The notes: generated by a model from the letters alone, not told the origin. DNA of 12,651 nt from Candidatus Bathyarchaeota archaeon (GCA_030626685.1 DAOUTL010000023.1:1-12651); one strand, 5' to 3'. Positions 1 through 7,345 are shown, numbered from the stretch's first letter. A program made the numbers and translations.

Positions 1-379
1 CGTATTCGTCTTTCACTGGCATGTATGGTGAGTAGAGTATTCCTCCGTATGGGCTTGGCGGTATTGGTGTTTCGTATGTTCCGTTCCATGGGACGGTTGT
101 TGTGTGACTTACATACTCGAAGTATGTGTCGTTTATGTAGATTTTTATGCCGAAACCGTAAAGTCCAGGACTAGGAATGTCTTCAATGACTACTGCAAAG
201 GTGAACTCCGTTCCTATGACATCTGTGTGGCCGACTCCAAGTTCGATTGGTGACGGTATCACTCTAACTGTAGCCTTCTCTTCACTTGCTGATGCCGTGG
301 GAATTCTTACCATTGCAAGTCCCATTAGCATTGTTGCAATCAGCGTAAAGGAAACTAATTTCCTGAATTTGATGTTCAT
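1..379 (-). CDS. Secreted cohesin-like domain protein, N-terminal part (runs off left edge)
   Basis: I translated this by eye from the minus strand; it begins at ATG 379 and stays open to the window edge (126 codons), so the C-terminus is missing. Residues 1-31 form a Sec signal peptide (MNIKFRKLVSF, a hydrophobic core, then cleavage near TASA-S). The mature part opens with ATVRVIPSPIELGVG and continues with a G-x-EFTFAVVIED strand and a YGFGIKIYIND strand. This matches the opening strands of a cohesin-like beta-sandwich and resembles the cohesin-like segment of the protein at 10806-11966 (ATVKVEPSS..., FNIKLYYN). Two purine-rich GGAG sites precede the start, the nearer (about 384-387) ideally spaced. 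It is divergent from the solute-binding protein gene and shares its promoter block. Cohesins bind dockerins, so it may be a surface partner for dockerin-tailed proteins; that role is inference. Other beta-sandwich surface domains are possible. Confidence 0.8.
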   Translation of the reverse strand, partial: MNIKFRKLVSFTLIATMLMGLAMVRIPTASASEEKATVRVIPSPIELGVGHTDVIGTEFTFAVVIEDIPSPGLYGFGIKIYINDTYFEYVSHTTTVPWNGTYETPIPPSPYGGILYSPYMPVKDEY

Positions 380-428
380 TTTTCTCCTTTCTCCAATCTT
401 CCTTTCGCAACTAAAATAATTAGTGAAC

Positions 429-450
429 TCTAATTAAAAGCTTTCTGGAA
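429..450 (-). promoter_or_regulatory. BRE/TATA promoter of the left-edge cohesin-like gene
   Basis: Read on the minus strand this is CCAGAAAGCTTTTAATTAGA, with a purine-rich BRE-like AGAAAG followed by an AT box. A transcript start about 25 nt downstream (near 409) would leave a ~30-nt leader holding the GGAG sites. The same block recurs before 8493-9236 and, as an inverted copy, before the gene at 667. Confidence 0.6.
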
Positions 451-616
451 AAATATTCTATATCATGGAATTTACTCACCATTTCTATATTACAAAAATG
501 TTCTAAATGACAGTAGTTTGACGTGCCGATGTATTAATTTCCAGTATGTGGCGACACAAAATTTGGAAAACCATAAAGTCTAAAACATAGAAAAATGTTT
601 CAGAAAGCTTTAAATT
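432..616. repeat. Inverted repeat of promoter arms (432-463 and 585-616) between divergent genes
   Basis: The 32-nt stretch 432-463 and the reverse complement of 585-616 align without gaps at most positions. The core CAGAAAGCTTT(A/T)AATT matches at 15 of 16 positions, and most of the upstream flank also matches (an 8-nt block, then TTCTAT). The arms cover the core promoter plus about 16 nt upstream for each of the two divergent genes. Such an arrangement fits one regulator or one general promoter type serving both. The central ~120 nt is AT-rich and shows no gene. Confidence 0.6.
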
Positions 617-617
617 T
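601..617 (+). promoter_or_regulatory. BRE/TATA promoter of the solute-binding protein gene
   Basis: CAGAAAGCTTTAAATTT holds a BRE-like AGAAAGC and a TATA box (TTTAAATT, 609-616). A start of transcription near 637 would give a ~30-nt leader with two Shine-Dalgarno-like GGAG sites at 646-649 and 653-656, the second 10 nt before ATG 667. Confidence 0.65.
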
Positions 618-666
618 CGAAAACACACAATACATTGTGCAGAAAGGAGATAGGAGAAAAAAGAAA

Positions 667-3228
667 ATGAAATCGCGAAACATTTACTTGACAGCGATAA
701 TTGCTTCCATGATGCTACTAATGACATTCGCTCCAATAAAACTCGCTAATGCGCAAGTAAGAACAGGAGATCTTCGAATTCACTATTACTCAAGTCCTGA
801 AGTTGCCTACGGTAACCTAGAAGCCGGCGTAATAGACTTGATGTTCTGGCCTTTATCAGCAGAACAATACGCAGCGGCCATAGAGAATCCAGACATCGTT
901 CTTGCACCAGTGGTTGAGAACGGAATGATGGAATTCGACTTGAACAGCAACGAAACTATCGCTACATATCCAGGAGTTAACTCACCCATGAGTTATTTTG
1001 AATTTAGAGCCGCTTTGGCTCTGTTGACTGACAAACCATACATCGTTGAAGGAATCTGCGGTGGTTTCGCAGCTAGAATGGATGTGCCAATCGTCAAGTC
1101 TGCACCTACATGGATAAACACTAGCGTAGTATACCCGAACTATCCATGGGAGTACGACCCTGCAGCTGCAGCTGACCTGCTTGATTCTGCAGGCTTTCTA
1201 CAAGGTGCTACATCGAATCCTGACTACGACCCTGAATTCCCAGGTTCCGCAGAGTACATGCGTACATACCCGGACTACGCGATAGTTCATGACAGCCCCC
1301 ACGTAAGCGTGGACGTAACTGGTCCATCATACGTCTGGACTTTGATGCTTCCAGCTATAGAAGTGCGGAAAGTGATGGGTGTACCAGTTGATGGCTACTA
1401 CTACACAGACTTAGCTTACACGTTTGACGCAAACACAATAACAGTTGACGTAGAGCTCACTGAATGCACCTACATCTGGATTGAATACGCAATTGAACAT
1501 CCAAAGGCTGGTCAAAACTTAGACAATATCATATTCTATGCAAGAAGCGACCACCTCCCAAGACTCAACATGGGCATACACTTGAGAGACAACATGGCGA
1601 AGATGGGTATTCCAGTCACCTTCAACGCACTACCCGCTGGCGGTTGCTACCCACCGGTCATGGCGGACCGTGACTACCACATCTACACTGGTGGATGGCG
1701 TCTAGGCAGATTCCCAACAAGCATGTTCTTCCTATACAACAGCTTCTGGTGGTTCCCTTGGGGTCCAAACTATTGTAATCCACCAATCCCTAGACCAGGT
1801 CCAGGTCCATCCGTAATTGACCCGAACTTGGACATATACCTAAGAGACATATACTATGCCCCAGACATCCCAACAGCCATGAAAAACGCCAAGTTAGCTC
1901 AAGGACTCCACGTATTGAAGGTTGTTAACATTCCAACCCATTGCGCCAAGAGCTACTTTGCATGGCGTAACTGGTTGCTAGGCGTGGTGAACATGGATGC
2001 CTACGGACCGGAAAACGGCTACACATTCATGAACGCTTACAAAGCTTCTGGTGCACCAGAACAGGGCGTCATCAGAGTTGGAACAAACCAGCCACCCACT
2101 TCCCACAACATATTGTTCTCATCATGGGTCTACGACTACTCTCAATTAGACAGATACTGGGAAGGAGGACAGGCCGTTAATCCATATGATATTGTAAGAG
2201 ACCAACCGTGGATAGTGCAAGACTGGGGAGTAGGCTCATGGGTTGACCCAGACGACGGCTTAACAAAAACCAAAGTCACATTCTGGCTTAGACAAGACGT
2301 TTCATGGGCTGCTCCTGTTACAGGAGACTACATACGTCCATTCACAGCTCATGATGTCATGTTCTCAGACATGTTCTACTTCTTCTTCGACGATGGTTGG
2401 AACTGGGACAACGTAATGGACATTGACCACATTAACATCATAGATGACTACTGCTATGAAATCTACTTCGTAGATGAAAGCTACTGGTTGCAATACTCAT
2501 CCAACTATCCCTACTTGCCAAAGAACGAGTGGGGAGAATTATTCTGCACACCAGCAACCTACAGTGAACCAGGCGCCATCTACGCTGCAGGCGAAAGCCT
2601 CTATTTGCTTGGTGACGGAGTGGCTCAAGTCGAAAGCATCACTGTAGGCGGAGAGGTGTTCACAGATTATTGGGTGAGATTCAACTCAACAGGAGTTTAC
2701 TCAGCTAATAGAATCTATTTCACAGCACCAGTCTCTGGAGACTTAGTAATTAACTACTTGAACATAACAGGTGATCCACACGGATACTTCCCAGGCAGCG
2801 ACACAGAATGGATACCCTCAAGCTATAGCTGCGGTCAATACATACCAGTTGACATAACAAAAGATACATGGGCAGTGTTCAAACGCAACGACTACTTCTT
2901 CCTAGAAACTCCGCCGCTGGGCGAGGTTGACTGGTACTGGTGGTGGGGTGACAGAGACGCAAACAGACCAGCTCCAGACTTTCCAGATGGCCCCCGCACA
3001 GGCTGCTTCATCGTCGACATCTACGACGTAACATTCGCATGCATGTCATACGGAAGCACGGGCTACCTAGAACCAACAACAATTCCACCATGGACACCAG
3101 GAGCAGACCTAGCTCCATCAAACACGGCAACCGTACCATATGGTGGAGAAGTAGACATCTACGACGTATCATCTATACTGATCAGCTACGGAACAGAATT
3201 CGGACACCCACCTACAGAGACAGGATAG
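667..3228 (+). CDS. dppA: Peptide-type ABC transporter solute-binding protein, permuted halves, dockerin-like tail
   Basis: An 853-residue secreted binding protein of the SBP family 5 (oligopeptide/nickel) type, expected to deliver ligand to the permeases encoded just downstream. I chose ATG 667 because it follows GGAG at 653-656 and begins a clear Sec signal peptide (cleavage near ANA-Q, residue ~29); the in-frame ATG 595 lies upstream of the TATA box. There is no lipobox cysteine and no C-terminal membrane segment. Residues ~30-460 read like the family's second half (GNLEAGVIDLMFWPL, FRAALALLTDKPYIVEG near 113-129, AADLLDSAGF near 168). Residues ~465-770 read like its first half (GVIRVGTNQPP at 467, DPDDGLTKTKVTFWLRQDV, FTAHDV at 559, CGQY at 722, FKRNDYF at 738). 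Residues 783-797 and 829-843 (VDIYDVTFACMSYG and VDIYDVSSILISYG) form a dockerin-like pair lacking most calcium ligands. The protein is unusually rich in Trp/Tyr and has about ten cysteines. The ligand is unknown: peptide, oligosaccharide or other. Confidence 0.88.
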   Translation: MKSRNIYLTAIIASMMLLMTFAPIKLANAQVRTGDLRIHYYSSPEVAYGNLEAGVIDLMFWPLSAEQYAAAIENPDIVLAPVVENGMMEFDLNSNETIATYPGVNSPMSYFEFRAALALLTDKPYIVEGICGGFAARMDVPIVKSAPTWINTSVVYPNYPWEYDPAAAADLLDSAGFLQGATSNPDYDPEFPGSAEYMRTYPDYAIVHDSPHVSVDVTGPSYVWTLMLPAIEVRKVMGVPVDGYYYTDLAYTFDANTITVDVELTECTYIWIEYAIEHPKAGQNLDNIIFYARSDHLPRLNMGIHLRDNMAKMGIPVTFNALPAGGCYPPVMADRDYHIYTGGWRLGRFPTSMFFLYNSFWWFPWGPNYCNPPIPRPGPGPSVIDPNLDIYLRDIYYAPDIPTAMKNAKLAQGLHVLKVVNIPTHCAKSYFAWRNWLLGVVNMDAYGPENGYTFMNAYKASGAPEQGVIRVGTNQPPTSHNILFSSWVYDYSQLDRYWEGGQAVNPYDIVRDQPWIVQDWGVGSWVDPDDGLTKTKVTFWLRQDVSWAAPVTGDYIRPFTAHDVMFSDMFYFFFDDGWNWDNVMDIDHINIIDDYCYEIYFVDESYWLQYSSNYPYLPKNEWGELFCTPATYSEPGAIYAAGESLYLLGDGVAQVESITVGGEVFTDYWVRFNSTGVYSANRIYFTAPVSGDLVINYLNITGDPHGYFPGSDTEWIPSSYSCGQYIPVDITKDTWAVFKRNDYFFLETPPLGEVDWYWWWGDRDANRPAPDFPDGPRTGCFIVDIYDVTFACMSYGSTGYLEPTTIPPWTPGADLAPSNTATVPYGGEVDIYDVSSILISYGTEFGHPPTETG

Positions 3229-3237
3229 TAAAACTCT

Positions 3238-3269
3238 GAAGATCTTCAACTCCCCTTTTTTATTTTTTT
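3238..3269 (+). terminator. T-tract terminator after the solute-binding protein gene
   Basis: Ten bases after the stop lies a small palindrome GAAGATCTTC (3238-3247), followed by CTCCCC and a long T-rich run (3256-3269). T-tracts are the usual archaeal intrinsic termination signal. It would let the binding protein be made separately from, and more abundantly than, the permeases. Confidence 0.6.
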
Positions 3270-3323
3270 AAATTCTCAACAAAAATATAGAGTATAAGAT
3301 TTAATTGAAGTTGTCACACAATG

Positions 3324-3347
3324 CTAAATCTTAAATAAACGTAATGG
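3324..3347 (+). promoter_or_regulatory. Promoter of dppBC
   Basis: CTAAATCTTAAATA (3324-3337) contains the TATA-like TTAAATA, followed after 3 nt by GTAATGG. A start about 25 nt downstream falls near 3360, almost at the GTG start of dppB, so the mRNA may be leaderless. The block closely matches the one before dppD (6325-6346). Confidence 0.6.
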
Positions 3348-3362
3348 AATAAACCTTACACG

Positions 3363-4364
3363 GTGCAGCAGATGGGACTAAAAACTTTCATAGCGAAAAG
3401 GATAGTCTACATGCTTATTCTATTATGGCTAGTGTTAACCGTCAACTTCATAATCTTCAATTTAATGCCAGGAGACCCAATAATGCAATATATATCAAGA
3501 CTAAGCGGAAAAATGGACGAAGCACGTTTGGAGCAGATAAAAAAACACTTCGGACTTGACAAACCACTGCATGAAAGATACTATGTCTACACTCTTAACT
3601 TACTTACGTGGAACTTCGGCGACTCCTACTATTCCGGGTCAATAACCGTAACTATGAAAGACAAGTTGTCTCGCACATTAGAACTTATGGGACTCGCCAC
3701 AATCATAACCATTTTGTTAGGAATACTTTTAGGAATGGTAACTGCCTATAAAAGAGGCGGTGCAACAGACACAGCATTAGTCACTGGTTCACTTCTAACC
3801 TATTCAGTACCAATATTTTGGCTCGGATGGATAGTTCTTTATATCTTCGCTGTTCAACTCAAATGGTTTCCAGCATGCGGACTCTACCCAAACTCTTGGG
3901 CCATCCCGGGAAACTGGCCAACCAACATATTTGAATACATTTTTGGAAGACTCTACCATTTATTCCTCCCAACAGTAACCTTAATTCTATTCAGCGTCGG
4001 AGGCTGGATTCTTCTGACAAGAGCGTGTGTCCTCGAAAACATGACTGAAGACTACGTAGTCACTGCACGAGCTAAAGGGTTAACAGAAAGGACAGTCCTC
4101 CTAAAACACGTGCTAAAAAATGCTTCCCTTCCAATAATTACCAGTGTTGCACTATCCTTTGCGTTCATGATTGGCGGCGCCATAATCACTGAAACAGTAT
4201 TCAGCTATGAGGGGATGGGGCGATGGACATGGCTTGCTATAGGACAAACCGATATACCTGTTCTTTCAGCAATATTTTACGTTTCAGCCATAGCTGTAAT
4301 ATTAGCCAATTTTATAGCTGATCTACTTTACGGAGTAATCGATCCAAGAATAAGATATGGGTGA
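3363..4364 (+). CDS. dppB: Peptide-type ABC transporter permease DppB
   Basis: An inner permease subunit (333 aa, normal family length) that forms the membrane channel with DppC. The N-terminus (AKRIVYMLILLWLVLTVNFI, then FNLMPGDP near 33-39) is the classic DppB/OppB opening, followed by KHFGLDKPLHERY and NFGDSYYSG. Six membrane segments lie at roughly 12-34, 106-130, 139-164, 196-218, 262-282 and 302-325. The cytoplasmic EAA coupling loop is at 230-260 (YVVTARAKGLTERTVLLKHV), and the protein ends with the family signature YGVIDPRIRYG. The start is GTG 3363; ATG 3372 (three codons in) is equally possible, as neither has a Shine-Dalgarno site, fitting a leaderless transcript. Its stop overlaps the upstream alternative start of dppC (GTGA), so the two are translationally linked. 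Confidence 0.93.
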   Translation: MQQMGLKTFIAKRIVYMLILLWLVLTVNFIIFNLMPGDPIMQYISRLSGKMDEARLEQIKKHFGLDKPLHERYYVYTLNLLTWNFGDSYYSGSITVTMKDKLSRTLELMGLATIITILLGILLGMVTAYKRGGATDTALVTGSLLTYSVPIFWLGWIVLYIFAVQLKWFPACGLYPNSWAIPGNWPTNIFEYIFGRLYHLFLPTVTLILFSVGGWILLTRACVLENMTEDYVVTARAKGLTERTVLLKHVLKNASLPIITSVALSFAFMIGGAIITETVFSYEGMGRWTWLAIGQTDIPVLSAIFYVSAIAVILANFIADLLYGVIDPRIRYG

Positions 4365-4369
4365 GAAAA

Positions 4370-5860
4370 ATGGCGTCGCGAGAAGCCAAACTCAAATTTA
4401 CTCTAATGAGATTCAAAGGATTCTGGAACGAATACAAAAGAAGCAAACGTGGGACTCTAGGCTTATGTATTGTAGTCTTCTATATAGCTTTAGCTTTATT
4501 AGCACCTTTCATAACGCACTATGATCCCTATGCACCCACTCTTAAAGGATACTATCCTGCAGGCGAAAGACCTCAAATAGCTGAAAGGCTTTCAAAACCA
4601 TCATGGTACAAAAGTTTACCCGGCGGCGATGCTCTCTCTGAAAATCTGTTTCCAGTTCAAGATCACCAGCTATCAACTTTAGAATCGATTCAAGCGGAAT
4701 GGAATTGGATTAGCATAAACTGTACAGCTGGCCCGAATCAAACTGAAGGAGAGCAAGACGACGGCTGTATAGAAGTAAACTATACAAACCCTTCAGGTGA
4801 CCCCCATAAAACTGGATACGCCATAGTTTGGCATGAATTCCAATATCCTTACAAAAATCCTCCACAGTCATTCATTATCCACATATCGATGTTTACAACA
4901 AACACAACAGCAACATCCATAAAGGTGCACATAGCTGATGATGCGGGTACACCGCTTTACACTAACCTAGAGACTCTGTACCTTTCAGATAACAAATGGA
5001 GACACACTTACATTCGTTCAGGAGTTTCTCCAAGACTCACAAGTAAAACATTCCCGGAACCCGGTAACTACTCTTTACAAGTAGAAGTAACAATTAATGG
5101 TGAAGAAGACGTAACTGTTCGTCTTGATAACATAGATCTACTGATCTACGGAGAAGTATTCGGCATTCTCGGATCAGATGGAAACCTTGGAAAACCACGA
5201 GACATACTTTCAACATTGATTTACGGAACAAGAATCTCCCTTATGGTAGGATTATTGTCAGCGGGAATCTCTACAATTCTCGGCTTATTCCTCGGATTGG
5301 TCGCCGGATTTGTCGGAGGAGTCACAGATGAGTTTATAATGCGGTTCGCAGACTTTCTTTTAGTTTTACCAACGCTGCCTTTGCTCATCGTGTTAATTGT
5401 TGTAACACAAGCTTCAATTTGGAACCTAATACTACTGTTGTCTTTCATGGGATGGATGAGTTTCTCTAGGCAAGTAAGGTCAATGGTTTTAAGTATAAGG
5501 GAAAGACCCTTCATTGAAGCAGCACGGGCTGTTGGTGGAAGCAACTCCTACATCATAGTTCGTCACATAATTCCGAACGTCTTCGCTTTAGTTTACATAA
5601 CTTTAGCTACCTCTGTTCCAGGAGCAATAATTAGTGAAGCTTCAATAAGTTGGCTGGGACTCTTTGACCCTACAATTGTTTCGTGGGGAAGAATGTTATT
5701 CGAATTCACAAACTCTGGAGTAGTTAACCGTCCCTTCGGCGATTACTGGTTCTGGATGATTCCTCCTGGCATCGCAATAATGTTCTTGGCTATGGCTTTC
5801 ATACTCATGGGATACTCTTTAGACGAAATATTGAATCCAAAACTAAGACAAAGACGTTAA
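4370..5860 (+). CDS. dppC: Peptide-type ABC transporter permease DppC with large extracytoplasmic insert
   Basis: The second permease subunit, 496 aa from ATG 4370, compared with about 280-320 for ordinary DppC. I prefer this ATG because GGTGA (4360-4364), overlapping the dppB stop, is a good archaeal Shine-Dalgarno site 5 nt away; GTG 4361 is the alternative. Segment 1 lies near 31-49, ending in the family's THYDPYAPTL. Roughly residues 77-262 are an insert, predicted extracytoplasmic: beta-rich, with five N-x-S/T sequons, two cysteines (118, 133) and a possible jelly-roll look (HISMFTT, IKVHIADDAG, NYSLQVEVTI). The usual fold resumes at ILGSDGNLGKPRDILSTLIY, replacing the common LGTDxxGRDV..RLIYG motif. 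The EAA loop is EAARAVGGSNSYIIVRHIIP near 383-402. The insert may help receive the large binding protein; that is inference. Confidence 0.92.
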   Translation: MASREAKLKFTLMRFKGFWNEYKRSKRGTLGLCIVVFYIALALLAPFITHYDPYAPTLKGYYPAGERPQIAERLSKPSWYKSLPGGDALSENLFPVQDHQLSTLESIQAEWNWISINCTAGPNQTEGEQDDGCIEVNYTNPSGDPHKTGYAIVWHEFQYPYKNPPQSFIIHISMFTTNTTATSIKVHIADDAGTPLYTNLETLYLSDNKWRHTYIRSGVSPRLTSKTFPEPGNYSLQVEVTINGEEDVTVRLDNIDLLIYGEVFGILGSDGNLGKPRDILSTLIYGTRISLMVGLLSAGISTILGLFLGLVAGFVGGVTDEFIMRFADFLLVLPTLPLLIVLIVVTQASIWNLILLLSFMGWMSFSRQVRSMVLSIRERPFIEAARAVGGSNSYIIVRHIIPNVFALVYITLATSVPGAIISEASISWLGLFDPTIVSWGRMLFEFTNSGVVNRPFGDYWFWMIPPGIAIMFLAMAFILMGYSLDEILNPKLRQRR

Positions 5861-5880
5861 ACTTCCTCTTTATTTTTATC
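5861..5880 (+). terminator. T-rich terminator after dppC
   Basis: Immediately after the dppC stop the plus strand reads CTTCCTCTTTATTTTTATC, a pyrimidine/T tract suited to archaeal termination. Only 15 nt separates the dppC stop from the stop of the convergent gene, and the tract overlaps that gene's last codons. Confidence 0.45.
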
Positions 5881-6262
5881 TTTCTTTCGAAAAAAATTCT
5901 ATCGCAACGTACATATAATCCCAAAATTCTTTTTCAAGTTTCTCTAATTCCTCCTCTGATCTTATTCCATGTAAAAAAAGAATGCCTCCACCAAACATTG
6001 TTGTGAAGTTTCCTAGTCGAGAAATTGAGTGGGAATAATCGCCGGCTTCAAAAAACAGTTCGAAATCTTCCGGCTTTCCACTAATAGTGATTCTAATTTG
6101 TTCTAATATCTTGTGAATACCTTGTTTCGGAACAGCAACAATTTTAATAGTTTCTGAATTTTTCTCCTTTATGACACGGAAAAATTTGCTCTCAAAAAAT
6201 TTTTCGATTGCTTCACTTAACCTTTCTAGATCAATGTTTAAGCCAGCCCATTTTCTTTTCAT
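5876..6262 (-). CDS. Small soluble protein of unknown function
   Basis: A 128-residue protein with no signal peptide, membrane segment or motif I recognise. It begins MKRKWAGLNIDLERLSEAIE and seems alpha/beta: an N-terminal helix (about 10-35, FFESKFFRVIKEK), strands (TIKIVAVP, EQIRITISG, FELFFEAGD), a glycine-rich hydrophobic stretch near 88-100 (FTTMFGGGILFLHG), and an acidic/basic C-terminal helix (EEELEKLEKEFWDYMYVAIEFF). The start is ATG 6262; a TTTAAA box at 6292-6297 places the transcript start within about 10 nt, so the leader is very short. It lies on the opposite strand between dppC and dppD, splitting the transporter cluster. Nothing in its sequence ties it to transport. Confidence 0.75.
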   Translation of the reverse strand: MKRKWAGLNIDLERLSEAIEKFFESKFFRVIKEKNSETIKIVAVPKQGIHKILEQIRITISGKPEDFELFFEAGDYSHSISRLGNFTTMFGGGILFLHGIRSEEELEKLEKEFWDYMYVAIEFFSKER

Positions 6263-6290
6263 ATCAACCGAAAATCTTAATGTAACTTAC

Positions 6291-6298
6291 CTTTAAAG
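6291..6298 (-). promoter_or_regulatory. TATA box of the 5876-6262 gene
   Basis: CTTTAAAG, a palindromic TATA-like box on the minus strand. A start 25 nt away (near 6269) would leave a leader of about 7 nt. It lies about 30 nt from the divergent dppDF promoter. Confidence 0.5.
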
Positions 6299-6324
6299 CC
6301 TTTTCCAATTTTGGTAATCTACGA

Positions 6325-6346
6325 CTAAAACTTAAATATGTAATGG
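6325..6346 (+). promoter_or_regulatory. Promoter of dppDF
   Basis: CTAAAACTTAAATA (6325-6338) matches the dppB promoter at 13 of 14 positions and is likewise followed by GTAATGG (6340-6346). The transcript would begin near 6361, giving a ~13-nt leader containing GGTG and AGGA before ATG 6374. Confidence 0.6.
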
Positions 6347-6373
6347 TTAAAGAAGTAATAGGTGCTATAAGGA

Positions 6374-7345
6374 ATGCCGCTCTTAGATGTTCAAGACTTA
6401 ACAACCTATTATTATACCCGAAGAGGTTCGGTTAAAGCCACAGAAGACGCAAGTTTCCAAGTTGAGAAAGGACAAGCTATGGGACTCGCCGGCGAATCTG
6501 GATGTGGTAAAACAACAATCGCTCTTTCGCTACTGAGAATCCTTCCACAAGGCGGTAAGATAGTCAAAGGAAAGGTCATTTTTGAGGGAAAGAACATTTT
6601 AGATTTCAGCGAAAACGAGATGAGAGAGAAAGTCCGATGGAAGGGCATATCCCTGATTTTTCAAGGTGCAATGAACGCTCTTAACCCAGTTTATAAAATT
6701 GGAGATCAAGTGGTTGAATCTATCAAATTACATGAACCTAATGTTACTCGAAAAGAGGCGAAAGAACGGACACGGAAGCTATTTGAGTTAACTGGAATTG
6801 ACCCAACTAGAGTGGACAACTATCCCCATGAATTTAGTGGAGGAATGCGGCAAAGAGCTCTCATCGCCATGGCTCTAGCATGTAACCCTAAACTATTAAT
6901 TGCAGATGAACCTGGCACAGCCTTAGACGTTATTGTTCAAGCGCAAATTTTGAAGTTGTTCAAAGATTTAAAGGATAAGCTGGGGATTTCAATAATTATG
7001 ATAACTCATGACCTTTCTATGATTGCTGAGACCTGTAGTAGACTTGCAATCATGTACGCCGGACACATCGTCGAATACGGCGACATAGTAGACGTATTTA
7101 AGAAACCTTTACATCCGTATACTCAAGGGCTGATTGATGCTTTTCCGAGCATAGCAACAAAGAAACATGAAATGACGTCTATTCCGGGATTTCCACCAAA
7201 TCTTCTTGATCCTCCCAGAGGTTGTAGATTTAACCCAAGATGCAAATATAATATGGAAATTTGCAGGAAACGAAAGCCAGAATTGAAAGAGCTTTTAAAG
7301 AACCATTTTGTCGCGTGTCACTTAGTTGGGAGCGGAAACAAATGA
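6374..7345 (+). CDS. dppD: Peptide-type ABC transporter ATPase DppD
   Basis: The first of two ATPases powering the importer (323 aa, typical length). Visible motifs: Walker A GESGCGKTT (40-48), Q-loop IFQGAMNALNP (96-105), signature FSGGMRQR (154-161), Walker B LLIADEP (174-180), D-loop ALD, and the switch histidine in ITHD (210-213). The residue after Walker B is Gly (EPGTALD) where EPTTALD is usual. The C-terminal oligopeptide-transporter region has GCRFNPRC (283-290), C297 and C315 (HFVACH); in some bacterial DppD proteins equivalent cysteines hold a 4Fe-4S cluster, so one is possible here. ATG 6374 follows AGGA and GGTG. The stop overlaps the dppF start (ATGA), indicating translational coupling. 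It probably pairs with DppF as a heterodimer. Confidence 0.94.
   Translation: MPLLDVQDLTTYYYTRRGSVKATEDASFQVEKGQAMGLAGESGCGKTTIALSLLRILPQGGKIVKGKVIFEGKNILDFSENEMREKVRWKGISLIFQGAMNALNPVYKIGDQVVESIKLHEPNVTRKEAKERTRKLFELTGIDPTRVDNYPHEFSGGMRQRALIAMALACNPKLLIADEPGTALDVIVQAQILKLFKDLKDKLGISIIMITHDLSMIAETCSRLAIMYAGHIVEYGDIVDVFKKPLHPYTQGLIDAFPSIATKKHEMTSIPGFPPNLLDPPRGCRFNPRCKYNMEICRKRKPELKELLKNHFVACHLVGSGNK

Noticed and set aside
177..419. Plus-strand 80-codon open frame
   Set aside because: Opposite strand of the cohesin-like gene, which has the signal peptide, ribosome site and domain similarity.
595..666. Upstream in-frame ATG at 595 for the solute-binding protein
   Set aside because: It would precede the TATA box and add 24 residues before a clear signal peptide; ATG 667 has the GGAG site.
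3039..3239. Plus-strand 66-codon frame over the dockerin-like region
   Set aside because: It overlaps the well-supported binding-protein frame, and its product is Arg/Thr-rich with no fold signature.
5221..5544. Minus-strand 107-codon open frame inside dppC
   Set aside because: Antisense to conserved permease core; no ribosome site or recognisable product.
7261..7341. Upstream in-frame ATG at 7261 for dppF
   Set aside because: It lies inside dppD, whose frame there encodes the conserved Cys region; the added residues do not resemble a DppF N-terminus, and the ATGA overlap at 7342 is typical.
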